Source: Phycisphaerae bacterium (lineage in GTDB: Bacteria; Planctomycetota; Phycisphaerae; Sedimentisphaerales; Anaerobacaceae). From it: a DNA stretch of 48,810 nucleotides. The DNA lies in NCBI GenBank assembly GCA_016782865.1, contig JADHXR010000040.1:1-48810 (forward strand), written 5' to 3'. This document shows positions 25,299-33,898 of the stretch, one piece after another. The first letter of the stretch is position 1; every line of letters starts with the position of its first letter. The notes beneath the pieces were generated by a model. That model did no database searches and was not told the DNA's origin. It saw nothing but the letters and a program-made list of their open reading frames with translations. The position numbers and the translations under genes are program-made.

Positions 25299-26159
25299 CT
25301 AATCAAAGTTCGTGATATCATCTGCCGTTCCATACAAGCCATCAGGGCCGGCCGAAAGTAGAATAAACGTATCGGCCCTGTGCGGCTTGCTCGGACCGTT
25401 TGCTCTGTCATCCCTGCTGATCTCATAGAATATCTTCGGATCTTCGTGGAGCGGATGCTTCTGACCAGGCTTGCCCCGCACGCCCAAAGCGAGCAGAGTG
25501 TGGTTGTCCTTGTAATTGTAGATGTTGTCGGGATTGTTCGGGTCGTCCACGTCATGAGCCGTCTTCGATGTATCCGCCTTGTACTAGAGTATCGGCATGC
25601 CGATTTTCTTTCGGGTCCCGCGTAGCTTGACATGCTTGAACACATCGCACATGACAAAATGGTTCGGCTCAAAGGGCCCTGTATTGCCCTCGCCGTACAT
25701 ATCCACCAGCAAGTGCGCGTTAGCGTAGTCGAGCGGAAAATACGGGCCCTTTCTCGCGATCAGGCTGATTGTGACGGCCTCCGAGATCACGCCGGCAGGT
25801 GCGTCAGGATATAGTACTTTACCCTTGCCATCCGTGCCGTCACTCCTGAAAACCGACTCCAGATGACAGCCGATCAAGTCCCGACCCATCACAGCCTCAA
25901 AAAGCTTCATCGCACCACAATAATCCGCACATGCTTCGTCGTTCGCGTCAGATGGCGGATATTTCTCAAACTCGCTGCTGAAAAGCTCGAGCGCCGTTTC
26001 GATGCTCTTGAGTTGAGCTCTTTGCTTTACCTCATAGGCGAACCGACGGTGATGGGGATTGTTGCCCATCGGGATTAGAAGACCGATGACGAAAACAATG
26101 ACCAGCACAGTCAGAATGACACGTGTAAAGGAAAAACCTCGAGGTATCGGATTCCTCAT
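25299..26159 (-). pseudogene. Pseudopilin-like protein gene with an in-frame amber codon
   Basis: The ATG at 26159 overlaps the kdsB stop (ATGA). The N-terminus RGFSFTRVILTVLVIVFVIGLL is a prepilin-type segment, but residue +5, normally glutamate, is arginine. The frame reaches a TAG at 25584-25586 after 191 codons. It then continues in the same frame without other stops for 94 more codons (YKADTSKTAHDVDDPNNPDN... LLSAGPDGLYGTADDITNFD) to a TAG at 25299. The downstream part is the expected C-terminal beta region of type II secretion pseudopilins, so the amber codon interrupts one ancestral gene. TAG is used as an ordinary stop by nadB, pcm and others here, so a nonsense mutation is the simple explanation. 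Confidence 0.8.
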
Positions 26160-26974
26160 TGTTTCGCCCTCCCGTTGCAGCGCTCGACGAATTCGGCGTA
26201 TTGCTGGGGGGTGTCTATGCCGTCGCAGGTGTGTTCTACTTTGCCTACTAAGATCGGGTATCCGTTTTCGATTGCTCTTAGCTGTTCGAGTTTTTCGGTT
26301 TTTTCCAGCGGCGTTTGGTGCAGAGCGGTGATCTCGAGCAGAAACTGCTTGTGATAAGCATAGATTCCTATGTGCCGTAAGTATTGCTGCACGTTTCCCA
26401 CGCCGGATGCTTCTCTGTCATAGGGGATAGGAGCGCGCGAAAAATAAATCGCTCTTTTGTTGCGACCGATTATCACCTTTACGATGTTAGGATCGGCGAC
26501 CTGCTCGGCGGTCTGGAAATCCGCCGAGAGCGTGGCCATCGGGCAATCGGGGTTATCCATAAGCAGCCGGGCGAGGAAGTCAATGTTGTCGGGATCGATC
26601 TCCGGCTCATCACCCTGGAGGTTAATGACAATGTCATCAGCGTTTAGCGTATAGCGTTTAGCGTATATTTCTTCCCTATTACCACTATCCGCTATCCGCT
26701 GCCCGCTGTCCGCTAGTTTGACGACGGCTTCGGCGATGCGGTCCGTGCCGCTCTGGTGGTCGGGCGAGGTCAGGACGCACTCTGCGCCGAATTCTCGCGC
26801 GGCGGCAACGACCTTTTCATCATCGGCGGCTATTATCACCTTCTCGGGCAGCTTAGCTAAGCATGCCCGCTCATAGGTGTGCTGGATGAGGAACTTGCCC
26901 GTATCTTTGGCGAGAACTTTGCCGGCGAATCTCGTTGAACTGTAACGCGCCGGTATAACAGCTATAACCTTCAA
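26156..26974 (-). CDS. kdsB: 3-deoxy-manno-octulosonate cytidylyltransferase with repeat insertion
   Basis: KdsB activates Kdo as CMP-Kdo for lipopolysaccharide inner core synthesis. The 272-aa product has VIAVIPARYSSTRFAGKVL at the N-terminus, SPDHQSGTDRIAEAV, VINLQGDEPEIDP, PMATLSADF, RAPIPYDRE, HIGIYAYHKQFL and a C-terminal GIDTPQQYAEF. I chose the TTG at 26974, which has AAAGG about 10 bases upstream and gives the family's MKVIAVIPAR start. Between the DRIAEAVVKL and DDIVINLQGDEP blocks lie about 25 residues (ADSGQRIADSGNREEIYAKR...) encoded by tandem simple repeats at 26639-26713. Confidence 0.94.
   Translation of the reverse strand: MKVIAVIPARYSSTRFAGKVLAKDTGKFLIQHTYERACLAKLPEKVIIAADDEKVVAAAREFGAECVLTSPDHQSGTDRIAEAVVKLADSGQRIADSGNREEIYAKRYTLNADDIVINLQGDEPEIDPDNIDFLARLLMDNPDCPMATLSADFQTAEQVADPNIVKVIIGRNKRAIYFSRAPIPYDREASGVGNVQQYLRHIGIYAYHKQFLLEITALHQTPLEKTEKLEQLRAIENGYPILVGKVEHTCDGIDTPQQYAEFVERCNGRAKQ
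26639..26713. repeat. Tandem simple repeats inside kdsB
   Basis: On the plus strand the stretch reads GCGTTTAGCGTATAGCGTTT... followed by CTATCCGCTATCCGCTGCCCGCTGTCCGC. It consists of two kinds of short tandem unit (about 10-mers of GCGTTTA and 7-mers of CCGCTAT). It stays in the kdsB frame with no stop. Confidence 0.8.
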
Positions 26975-27134
26975 TATAATCAAGCCTTTACGTTAGCAAA
27001 GTCATTTTGCCGGGTAAGTCTACGTATTCAGGGAACTCAAAAGCCGCGATGCCCGCGCGAGCCCGAAATTCCAACTGGGCTTTTATCGTAAGAAGATAAG
27101 ACAGAATTGTCAACAGGTGAGTCGGAAATTTTGT

Positions 27135-27312
27135 GGGTGCCTCTAATAATTGCTTTTCAGACGAAAACGAGCGAAATCGATTCTGGCAAGGCGGAAGATC
27201 AAAATGCCCGGAGGTGGTGCAATTCACCATCGAGGACGCATTTTGATCTTTCAACGCCGCCAAAATCGATTGCAGCCGTTTGCAGTCAAAATGAATTATT
27301 AGAGGTGCCCTT
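27135..27312. repeat. Long imperfect inverted repeat (about 178 bp), MITE-like
   Basis: The left arm starts GGGTGCCTCTAATAATTGC at about 27130. The right arm, read in reverse complement, starts GGGCACCTCTAATAATTC at about 27312. The arms share AAATCGATT, GGCGG/GGCGGCG and GATCAAAATGC in the same order and meet at TGGTG-CAATT-CACCA. The whole would fold into one long hairpin. It occupies the 431-base gap between kdsB and the divergent protease gene. Short frames crossing it are not credible genes. Confidence 0.8.
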
Positions 27313-27405
27313 GTGTTTTTGGACCATATTGTCGACTGAAGAGTTTCTTTTCAAGAAGGCGGGATTCGGGTACAGTTTGTTGCGTCATATATAAGGAGCA
27401 AGCCT

Positions 27406-28962
27406 ATGAACAAGCTCAGAGGTTCCATTCTTGTCGCCACATTGCTTGTGATCTGTTATCAAGCAGTCCTTTTCGCGGAGACCGGCGCCGCTGTCGACGA
27501 TGCCCTGGTTTTGGTGATTATGCGTTCTTTTATGGGAAGAGGTGCCGGCAACGGCTTTGTGATCGGTGACGGCACGCTGGTTGTTACTGCGCATCATTTA
27601 GTCTTCGGCCATTCGAAGCTGGGCCGACATCAGGAGGCCGGGCTCGTTTCAGTCGTCAGTTCCTACATCGGTGATGGATGCGAAGCCAGAATTGTCGCCG
27701 CCGATGAAGAACTCGACCTTGCAGTACTCAAGATTCCCTGGGCCGGACATCCGGCTCTGAAATTGGCGGACGAAGCAGACCTGTTGTCGGCCGAACGGCT
27801 CGTCGTAACGGGTATCCCCGAGATAGTGCGAAGTATTGGTTCCGACACACATAAGCCGCTCCCGGAAGACCTCGATAGTCAGACTGAAAATCTGGCGGTT
27901 GATTACATCGCCGTGCGCCGGCAAATCCCGCGGTTCATATCACTGGCCGAGACAGGTCAACTCGGCCACGGATGGAGCGGCTCGCCGATGCTGTTGCCGG
28001 ATTCGGCTGTCGTCGCAGGGTGCTTCACCGCGTTAAACACAACCAAAGGTGACCAGCGCGTCCGAGCCAGAGGCCCGGCGGTTACCCAGGTCAGACATCT
28101 GCTCAGGCAAAGCGGCGACGAAGAATCCCTCAAGACCGGTAATTCGACCTTGCCTCGGCGAGAAGATGGAATCGACGCTTGCTTAAGTTTTGCCCGAGCC
28201 TACCACCATTATCTGCAGAACCAACACGGTTGGGCGTCTGACAGGATCAAGGAATTTATCAGCCTGCGACCCGAATCTTCTTTCGCATATATTCTATCCG
28301 CCAGCAACGCGGATGGACAGAAGGATTTTGAATTAGCCGATCAACACTACAGGAAAGCCGTTGCTCTGAATCCTGAGGCAGTGATATTACGGTTCTACTA
28401 CGCGCAGTTTCTGTCAGACCGGCAGCCGGATAGAGCCCTTGAGATGCTCGAAGATGTCTGGCAAGTGGACAAATTGAAACCGTCGGCCGCGCTAATAATG
28501 TTCAATATTCTTTCCGGATGCGGCAAATTCCAACGCGCCAGGGAGCTGTTGAGTGAAGCTCTGGAGCTCAATCCCAGAAATTGTTATCTTTGGATGGCTC
28601 TGGGCAGTTGCCAGCTTCAGTCCGGCAAACTCGACGATGCGATTGCGAGCTTTCAAAAAACGGTGGAACTGCTGCCGGAAAGAGGACCGTTCCGCGGTCA
28701 GCTCGCCCGTATGCTCGAAGATGCGGGCCGACTTGACGAGGCCGAGAAGCATTTCCGCGAGCTTTTGAACATCGAGCCCAATAATCCGGTAGTGCATTTC
28801 TGGCTCGCCAGGTTTCTGGTCAAGCATCGCCCGCATGCCAAAGACGAGGCACTCAAAGAGGCCCGAACTGCTCTTGAGCTGCCGTCCAAGGGAGGCCTGC
28901 CCAAAAAGGAGATCCAACAGGTAATTCAAGAGCTGCAATCTGAAACCAAGCCCGCACCTTGA
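27406..28962 (+). CDS. Trypsin-like serine protease with C-terminal TPR repeats, exported
   Basis: The 518-aa product has a signal peptide (MNKLRGSILVATLLVICYQA...), then a trypsin-fold domain. GNGFVIGDGTLVVTAHHLV carries the histidine (63/64), DEELDLAVLKI the aspartate at 104, and GHGWSGSPML the serine at 191. This is the HtrA/S1C-type arrangement without a visible PDZ domain. From about residue 260 to the end are TPR-type helices (LADQHYRKAVALNPEA, ARELLSEALELNPRN, AIASFQKTVELLPER, AEKHFRELLNIEPNN). Such proteins act in periplasmic protein quality control or scaffolding. AAGGAG lies 8 bases before the ATG. Confidence 0.88.
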   Translation: MNKLRGSILVATLLVICYQAVLFAETGAAVDDALVLVIMRSFMGRGAGNGFVIGDGTLVVTAHHLVFGHSKLGRHQEAGLVSVVSSYIGDGCEARIVAADEELDLAVLKIPWAGHPALKLADEADLLSAERLVVTGIPEIVRSIGSDTHKPLPEDLDSQTENLAVDYIAVRRQIPRFISLAETGQLGHGWSGSPMLLPDSAVVAGCFTALNTTKGDQRVRARGPAVTQVRHLLRQSGDEESLKTGNSTLPRREDGIDACLSFARAYHHYLQNQHGWASDRIKEFISLRPESSFAYILSASNADGQKDFELADQHYRKAVALNPEAVILRFYYAQFLSDRQPDRALEMLEDVWQVDKLKPSAALIMFNILSGCGKFQRARELLSEALELNPRNCYLWMALGSCQLQSGKLDDAIASFQKTVELLPERGPFRGQLARMLEDAGRLDEAEKHFRELLNIEPNNPVVHFWLARFLVKHRPHAKDEALKEARTALELPSKGGLPKKEIQQVIQELQSETKPAP

Positions 28963-29077
28963 GGCCGCTTTCAAATGGTATCCTTGTAACCTGCGGCAAA
29001 GCAGGTATACTTTATTGACTATTTGCTGTTAGATATCTACTATGGCCGTCAAAACTAAATTTCAGGGAGCCAGAATC

Positions 29078-30124
29078 ATGAAAAGAATCTTTGGAATAAT
29101 TGCCCTTGCAGCTCTGACTGTTATCGTTGCTTCGATCGGCTGCAAGAAGGAAAAGGAACAGGCAACAGAACAGGGCAAAGAACAGAGCAGTGCCAAGTAT
29201 CATATCGCCGTGATTCCCAAAGGGACAACGCACGTGTTCTGGAAGAGCATCCATGCCGGTGCAGTCAAGGCCGAGCAGGAACTTAAGGCGTCCGGTCTGG
29301 ACCTCAAGATCACGTGGAAAGGTCCGCTCAAGGAGGACGACAGGGAATCGCAAATCAGAGTCGTGGAGGATTTCATAACGCTGGGCGTAACCGGAATAGT
29401 CCTGGCGCCCCTGGATGATGCGGCGCTGCGCATGCCCGTCAAGGACGCCGTGAATAACGGCATCCCCGTGGTGATTATCGACAGCGGGCTAAAGAGCGAC
29501 GATTACACCAGTTTCGTAGCGACGGACAACTACGTAGGCGGTAGAAAAGGCGGCGAACGTCTGGGCGAGCTTCTGGGTGGAAAGGGCAAGGTAATATTGC
29601 TGCGGTATCAGGAAGGCTCAGCAAGCACTATGAAGCGAGAACAAGGCCTATTGGATGTGTTGAAAGAGAAGTACCCTGAAATCGAGGTGGTCAGTTCGAA
29701 CCAGTACGGCGGGGCAACCACCGAAAGCGCCTACATGGCCAGCGAGAACGTGTTGGCGCCGTTTCGCACGCCCGACGGAGGATTAACAGTTGACGGAATC
29801 TTCTGTCCGAATGAGTCAACGACATTCGCAATGCTGCGTGCGTTGCAGGAGAGCCGCCTGGCCGGTAAGGTCAAGTTTGTCGGCTTCGACAGTTCTGAGC
29901 GGCTGGTCAAGGGATTGCGCGACGGCGAAATTCACGGACTGGTCCTCCAGGATCCGATCAACATGGGATACCTGGGCGTCAAAACGATGATGGCGCATCT
30001 TCAGGGCCAAAAGGTGGAGAAATTAACCGACACCGGTTCGGACGTGGCGACTCTGGAGAACATGGACGATCCCAGGATGAAGGATCTGTTGGAGCCAGAT
30101 GTCAAGAAATGGCTGAACGAATAG
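29078..30124 (+). CDS. Sugar ABC transporter substrate-binding lipoprotein (ribose/RbsB type)
   Basis: The 348-aa product begins MKRIFGIIALAALTVIVASI and has a lipobox ending at GC, so it is a lipid-anchored binding protein. The mature part shows the type I periplasmic binding fold: HIAVIPKGTTHVFWKSIHAGAV, QIRVVEDFITLGVTGIVLAPLDDAAL, GIPVVIIDSGL, GKVILLRYQEGSASTMKREQGLLDVL, VDGIFCPNESTTFAMLRAL, VKFVGFDSSERLVKGL and IHGLVLQDPINMGYLGVKTM. AGGGAG about 9 bases upstream supports the ATG at 29078 over the one at 29042. It overlaps the ATPase gene and starts the importer operon. Confidence 0.93.
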   Translation: MKRIFGIIALAALTVIVASIGCKKEKEQATEQGKEQSSAKYHIAVIPKGTTHVFWKSIHAGAVKAEQELKASGLDLKITWKGPLKEDDRESQIRVVEDFITLGVTGIVLAPLDDAALRMPVKDAVNNGIPVVIIDSGLKSDDYTSFVATDNYVGGRKGGERLGELLGGKGKVILLRYQEGSASTMKREQGLLDVLKEKYPEIEVVSSNQYGGATTESAYMASENVLAPFRTPDGGLTVDGIFCPNESTTFAMLRALQESRLAGKVKFVGFDSSERLVKGLRDGEIHGLVLQDPINMGYLGVKTMMAHLQGQKVEKLTDTGSDVATLENMDDPRMKDLLEPDVKKWLNE

Positions 30125-31644
30125 ATTCGCAGCGGACAATGGCCCGGCTCCGGATGCAGGGGGTCAGCAAGCGATTCGGGGCTACAATCGCCCTTCAAGA
30201 CGTGTCGATTGAAGTAGCCGCCGGGCAGATTCTTGCACTGGTGGGCGAAAACGGCGCCGGTAAGAGTACGTTGATGAAGGTACTCTCGGGCGCTATCAGA
30301 GCCGACGCCGGTCAAATGTGGCTTGACGGCGAGACGTATAGCCCGAGTAATCCGCTCGAGTCCCGCCAGGCCGGGGTGGCAATGATCTATCAGGAACTTT
30401 CCCTCACGCCGCATCTGAGTGTCCAGGAAAACATCATGCTCGGCACCGAGCCGTCGAGAATGGGAATCGTGCGCTGGAAAGAAGTGCGCCGGCGGGCGAT
30501 CGAAGCGATCAGGGAATTCGACAATCCCGAACTGACGCCGGACGCTCGGGTCAGCAAATTATCGGTGGGATCACAGCAGTTGGTGGAAATCGCCCGGGCC
30601 CTGGCTACCGGTTGCCGCGTGCTGGTTCTCGACGAACCGACAAGCAGTCTGACCCGACAGGATGTCGAGCGACTGTTCGAGATCATAGACCGGTTGAAAC
30701 AACAGGGCAAAGCCATCGTTTACATTTCACATTTTATCGAAGAGGTCAGGCGCGTCGCAGACAAAGTGACGGTCCTGCGCGACGGACAAGTGGCCGGTAG
30801 CAGTGATGTGGATGCCATAAGCAACGAGCAGATCATCACCATGATGGTTGGCCGGCAGGTCGAGGAGCTTTATCCGAGATCACAGCGCAAACGCGGAGAG
30901 GTTATTCTCCAGGTCAAGGATCTGGCCGGCATTGAGAAACCGCAGTCGGCGAGTCTGAAACTGCACAGAGGCGAAGTAGTGGGCATCGCCGGGCTGATCG
31001 GAGCCGGGCGCACAGAGTTGCTGCGCAGCCTGTTCGGGCTGGATCCCGTTCGCAGTGGGCAAATCAAATTGGGCGTTTACACAGGGCAAGCTTCCCCCGC
31101 TCGGCGGTGGGCACAGGGCGCGGGCATCCTCAGCGAGGATCGCAAAGAAGAGGGACTGGCTCTCGCCCTGAGCATCGCAGAGAATGTTACGCTCTCCAGA
31201 CTCAAGGGCTTCGGCCCGCTCGGCATGGTCCTGCCGAGCCGACAGAACGCCGCTGCCGATCGCTGGATAGAAAAACTGGGCATCCGGTGCCGAGATGTAA
31301 GACAATCGGTGCTGTCTCTGTCGGGCGGCAATCAACAGCGGGTCGCACTGGCCAGACTGCTCCAGCACGACGTGGACGTGTTTCTGCTCGATGAGCCCAC
31401 GCGAGGCATCGACGTGGCGGCCAAGGCGCTCATTTATAAATTGATCGACGAACTGGCGAGCGGTTCGCCCGCCGAGGGCCGAGAGCCCAAGGCGGTGCTG
31501 ATGGTCAGCAGTTATTTGCCCGAGCTACTGGGCGTCTGCGACCGGGTCGCCGTAATGTGTCGGGGCAAATTGGGCCCGACTCGCCCAATCGGCGAAACCG
31601 ACGAACACAAGCTCATGCTCGAGGCGACAGGACAGAAAATTTGA
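30109..31644 (+). CDS. Sugar ABC transporter ATPase, double-domain (RbsA type)
   Basis: The 511-aa product carries two ABC cassettes in one chain, as in RbsA/MglA. The first has Walker A GENGAGKST at about 46-54, the LSVGSQQLVEIARAL signature and VLVLDEPTSSL Walker B. The second has a degenerate Walker A (LIGAGRTELLRSLFG), signature LSGGNQQRVALARLL and FLLDEPTRGIDV. It overlaps the end of the binding-protein gene by 16 bases and is followed by the permease gene. Together the three form a ribose/xylose-type importer. The sugar is not identifiable, and no sugar kinase gene is adjacent. Confidence 0.94.
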   Translation: MAERIDSQRTMARLRMQGVSKRFGATIALQDVSIEVAAGQILALVGENGAGKSTLMKVLSGAIRADAGQMWLDGETYSPSNPLESRQAGVAMIYQELSLTPHLSVQENIMLGTEPSRMGIVRWKEVRRRAIEAIREFDNPELTPDARVSKLSVGSQQLVEIARALATGCRVLVLDEPTSSLTRQDVERLFEIIDRLKQQGKAIVYISHFIEEVRRVADKVTVLRDGQVAGSSDVDAISNEQIITMMVGRQVEELYPRSQRKRGEVILQVKDLAGIEKPQSASLKLHRGEVVGIAGLIGAGRTELLRSLFGLDPVRSGQIKLGVYTGQASPARRWAQGAGILSEDRKEEGLALALSIAENVTLSRLKGFGPLGMVLPSRQNAAADRWIEKLGIRCRDVRQSVLSLSGGNQQRVALARLLQHDVDVFLLDEPTRGIDVAAKALIYKLIDELASGSPAEGREPKAVLMVSSYLPELLGVCDRVAVMCRGKLGPTRPIGETDEHKLMLEATGQKI

Positions 31645-31684
31645 GAATTCGCACGGTAGAATGAGGGCAGGGAATACATAGAAT

Positions 31685-31736
31685 GAAGATCAAAATGGGC
31701 ACACACAATTCTCTATTCTCAGTTCTCAATTCTAAC
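31685..31736. repeat. Simple repeat (TTCTCAATTCT type) before the permease start
   Basis: Between the ATPase stop and the permease ATG lie tandem near-copies of ATTCTCTATTCTCAGTTCTC followed by AATTCTAACTTC. The stretch is open in the permease frame and would add 19 residues if an upstream ATG were used. Confidence 0.55.
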
Positions 31737-31739
31737 TTC

Positions 31740-32708
31740 ATGAGCAACTGGCGACGGTGGCTCAATACGCTGGGGCCGGTCCTGGCTCTGCTGGTAGTTT
31801 ACGCAATATTTGCCTGCATCGCACCGCCGAGTTTCAGATCGACTCGAACGCTTGAGATGATCGCCAAGCACACGACTATCGTCGGCATGGCGGCGCTGGG
31901 CATGACGCTGGTAATCATCTCGGGCGGGATAGACCTTTCCGTCGGCTCGATCGTTGCTATGGTCACGGCGGTGATTGCAAAGTTGTTGCAGGATTACGGC
32001 GCAGGGCCGGTTGCCGCCGCGATCGGCGGCGTCGCGGCCGGGGCGCTTGCCGGCCTGATAAGCGGAACACTGGTAACATCTCTGCGCGTGGTTCCATTTA
32101 TAGTGACGCTGGGCATGATGCTCATCATCCGGGGTACGGCCAAGCTGATAGGCCAGGAGCAGAAGATAGACGTCGATACCGAGAAGCTCAGATGGCTCGA
32201 TGAGCTGATGGCCTCGGTCCCAAGGGGCCAGGGCTGGCCGTGGCTGCCGTTGGGCGTATGGCTCTTGATCATCATGGCGCTGGCGGTCGCCTTTCTGCTG
32301 CGCTACACGCGCCTGGGCCGGCACATTTTCGCGGTCGGCTCGAACGAGCAGACCGCGAGGCTGTGCGGAGTGGTCGTTTGGCGCGTCAAGGTAATGGTCT
32401 TTATGCTCTGCGGCGCCTTCGCCGGCCTCGCGGGGCTCATGCAATTCTCAAGACTCACCGTGGGCGATCCCACCGTTGCGGTCGGCCTGGAGCTGGATGT
32501 GATCGCCGCGGTGGTAATAGGCGGAGGCTCCCTCTCGGGCGGCGAAGGCTCGGTGCTCGGCACGCTCGTCGGCGCCCTGATCATGACCGTCATCGCCTCG
32601 GGCTGCACACAGATGGGACTGCCCAACTACTGGCAAGAGATTATCACCGGCGTAATCATCATAGTAGCGGTCGCACTCGACCGGCTGAGACACCGCCGGG
32701 CGGCATAA
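31740..32708 (+). CDS. Sugar ABC transporter permease (RbsC type)
   Basis: This is a polytopic membrane protein with about eight to ten segments. RbsC-family blocks are TIVGMAALGMTLVIISGGIDLSVGSIVAMV, GTLVTSLRVVPFIVTLGMMLIIRG, RYTRLGRHIFAVGSNEQTARLCGV (the cytoplasmic EAA-like loop), LMQFSRLTVGDPTVAVGLELDVIAAVVIGGGSLSGGEGSVLGTLVGALIM. I chose the ATG at 31740 (MSNWRRWL) because the frame above it, open to 31683, is made of ATTCTCTATTCTCAGTTCTC simple repeats. It probably acts with the preceding ATPase and binding protein. Confidence 0.92.
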   Translation: MSNWRRWLNTLGPVLALLVVYAIFACIAPPSFRSTRTLEMIAKHTTIVGMAALGMTLVIISGGIDLSVGSIVAMVTAVIAKLLQDYGAGPVAAAIGGVAAGALAGLISGTLVTSLRVVPFIVTLGMMLIIRGTAKLIGQEQKIDVDTEKLRWLDELMASVPRGQGWPWLPLGVWLLIIMALAVAFLLRYTRLGRHIFAVGSNEQTARLCGVVVWRVKVMVFMLCGAFAGLAGLMQFSRLTVGDPTVAVGLELDVIAAVVIGGGSLSGGEGSVLGTLVGALIMTVIASGCTQMGLPNYWQEIITGVIIIVAVALDRLRHRRAA

Positions 32709-32716
32709 TGCAGAAG

Positions 32717-32732
32717 TCCCGGCGCGCCGGGA
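32717..32732. repeat. 16-bp family B palindrome
   Basis: TCCCGGCGCGCCGGGA, an exact copy of the palindromes near 14.06, 19.95 and 20.97 kb, followed by a second short palindrome AATCCCGGG. It lies between the permease gene and the lipoprotein gene. Confidence 0.85.
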
Positions 32733-32787
32733 TGGGAAATCCCGGGTAGAATTATGATCGAAGACCGAGTTAATGAAAGGATCTCAA

Positions 32788-33411
32788 ATGAACAATTTCT
32801 CCAAATCACTGGTGTTGGTAACTCTGCTGAGCCTGCTCACCGTTTCCTGTGTATCGATTCGGGTCGACGACGGCGCAACCTGCGGAGGTTCTCTGACCTC
32901 GGTAAACTCAGGAATCGCCATTGGAAGTGCCTCCACTGTCACCGGAGAGAGCCGGAGCGTTAACGGCAGCATTACCGTGGGAAATGACAGTGATGTTGGC
33001 GAACTTCGAACCGTCAATGGCAGTATCCGGATCGGTTCGAACACCACGGTCAATGGCGACGCAAGCACCATCAACGGAAAGATTCGCTGCAAATCGGGAT
33101 CGCAGATCGACGGAACGCTTAGCACGATCAACGGAGCCATCACTCTCACGGAAACCGCCGTCACGGGTAACCTGGAGACAATCAACGGGAACATCACACT
33201 AGAACGCCGATCCAGAGTTCAAGGCGATATTGTCATCAGCCGCAAGCCGGGTAGCGATGAGCGCCCAAAGGAACCCCTCATCATCAAGCTTTTCGACGGC
33301 TCTGTGGTCGAGGGTAACATTATTAACAAGGACGATCGTTTTGAAGTGCAAGTTATCATTGCCGATGACAGCAAGGTTCTGGGTGAAATCAAGAACGCTG
33401 AAGTCCGATGA
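32788..33411 (+). CDS. Repeat-rich lipoprotein, bactofilin-like or DUF4097-like beta-helix
   Basis: The 207-aa product has a lipoprotein signal (MNNFSKSLVLVTLLSLLTVSC). The mature part is a regular series of about 16- to 22-residue units ending in VNGSI, INGKI, INGAI or INGNI (SRSVNGSITVG, LRTVNGSIRIG, ASTINGKIRC, LSTINGAITLT, LETINGNITLE). Such right-handed beta-solenoid repeats are seen in bactofilins and DUF4097-type adhesin-like proteins. Starting at 32788 places AAAGGA 8 bases upstream. It follows the importer operon by 79 bases but has no evident link to it. Confidence 0.82.
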   Translation: MNNFSKSLVLVTLLSLLTVSCVSIRVDDGATCGGSLTSVNSGIAIGSASTVTGESRSVNGSITVGNDSDVGELRTVNGSIRIGSNTTVNGDASTINGKIRCKSGSQIDGTLSTINGAITLTETAVTGNLETINGNITLERRSRVQGDIVISRKPGSDERPKEPLIIKLFDGSVVEGNIINKDDRFEVQVIIADDSKVLGEIKNAEVR

Positions 33412-33419
33412 CACTAAGA

Positions 33420-33500
33420 CTACTTACCGTTATACCTGCAACCCATCCACTACAACACAAACAACCTCTCGTCAACAGCAAGAAAAGAAAGACAGACCTG
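33420..33500. repeat. Left copy of imperfect direct repeat flanking the toxin-antitoxin pair
   Basis: TACTTACCGTTATACCTGCA...CATCCACTACAACACAAAC... CCTCTCGTCAACAGCAAGA. It matches the right copy near 34463-34542 over about 75 bases with scattered substitutions and one short gap. Confidence 0.75.
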
Positions 33501-33595
33501 CCCCCCTTTGCCTTCCCCTGATAAACAGAACCGCAATGTCTCTCAAATCAGGTGCCAATCCTGCCGCCGAGCCGTCTCGATCAGATGCCGTCAAG

Positions 33596-33886
33596 TCATA
33601 TCTTCCCCAATCGCTCAGTCACATACTTGAGATTCTTGTAGATGTTTTTGCGATCATCCACCTTTGCAACAATCACGAGTAGCACCTTGTCCTTGACTTG
33701 GTAGACGATGCGGTAGTTCCCCGAGCGAATACGATATATTTTCTTCCTGCCGTCCAAGAGCTTGCTACTGGGTGGACGTGGATCTTCCTGAAGGGCCTCA
33801 ATGTTCCTAATAATCTGTCGCTTGACTTTCTGGCCTTGACGCTTAATGAATCTTTGCGCTTGAGGTTTGAGTTCTACTTCGTACAT
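33596..33886 (-). CDS. RelE/ParE-family toxin
   Basis: The 96-aa product has the compact RelE/ParE layout: YEVELKPQAQRFIKR, a helix (VKRQIIRNIEALQEDPRPP), then the beta strands with KLLDGRKKIYRIRSGNYRIVYQVKD and VLLVIVAKVDDRKNIYKNL. The conserved arginine/tyrosine pattern of ribosome-dependent RelE mRNA endonucleases (RxGxYRxxY) is present. It lies 12 bases downstream of a Phd/YefM-type antitoxin gene in the same orientation. Confidence 0.9.
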   Translation of the reverse strand: MYEVELKPQAQRFIKRQGQKVKRQIIRNIEALQEDPRPPSSKLLDGRKKIYRIRSGNYRIVYQVKDKVLLVIVAKVDDRKNIYKNLKYVTERLGKI

Positions 33887-33898
33887 CCATGCACAAGG

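Noticed and set aside
26988..27394. Short frames of about 90 codons on both strands
   Set aside because: They lie in the long inverted repeat and mirror each other, so they come from repeat sequence, not from genes.
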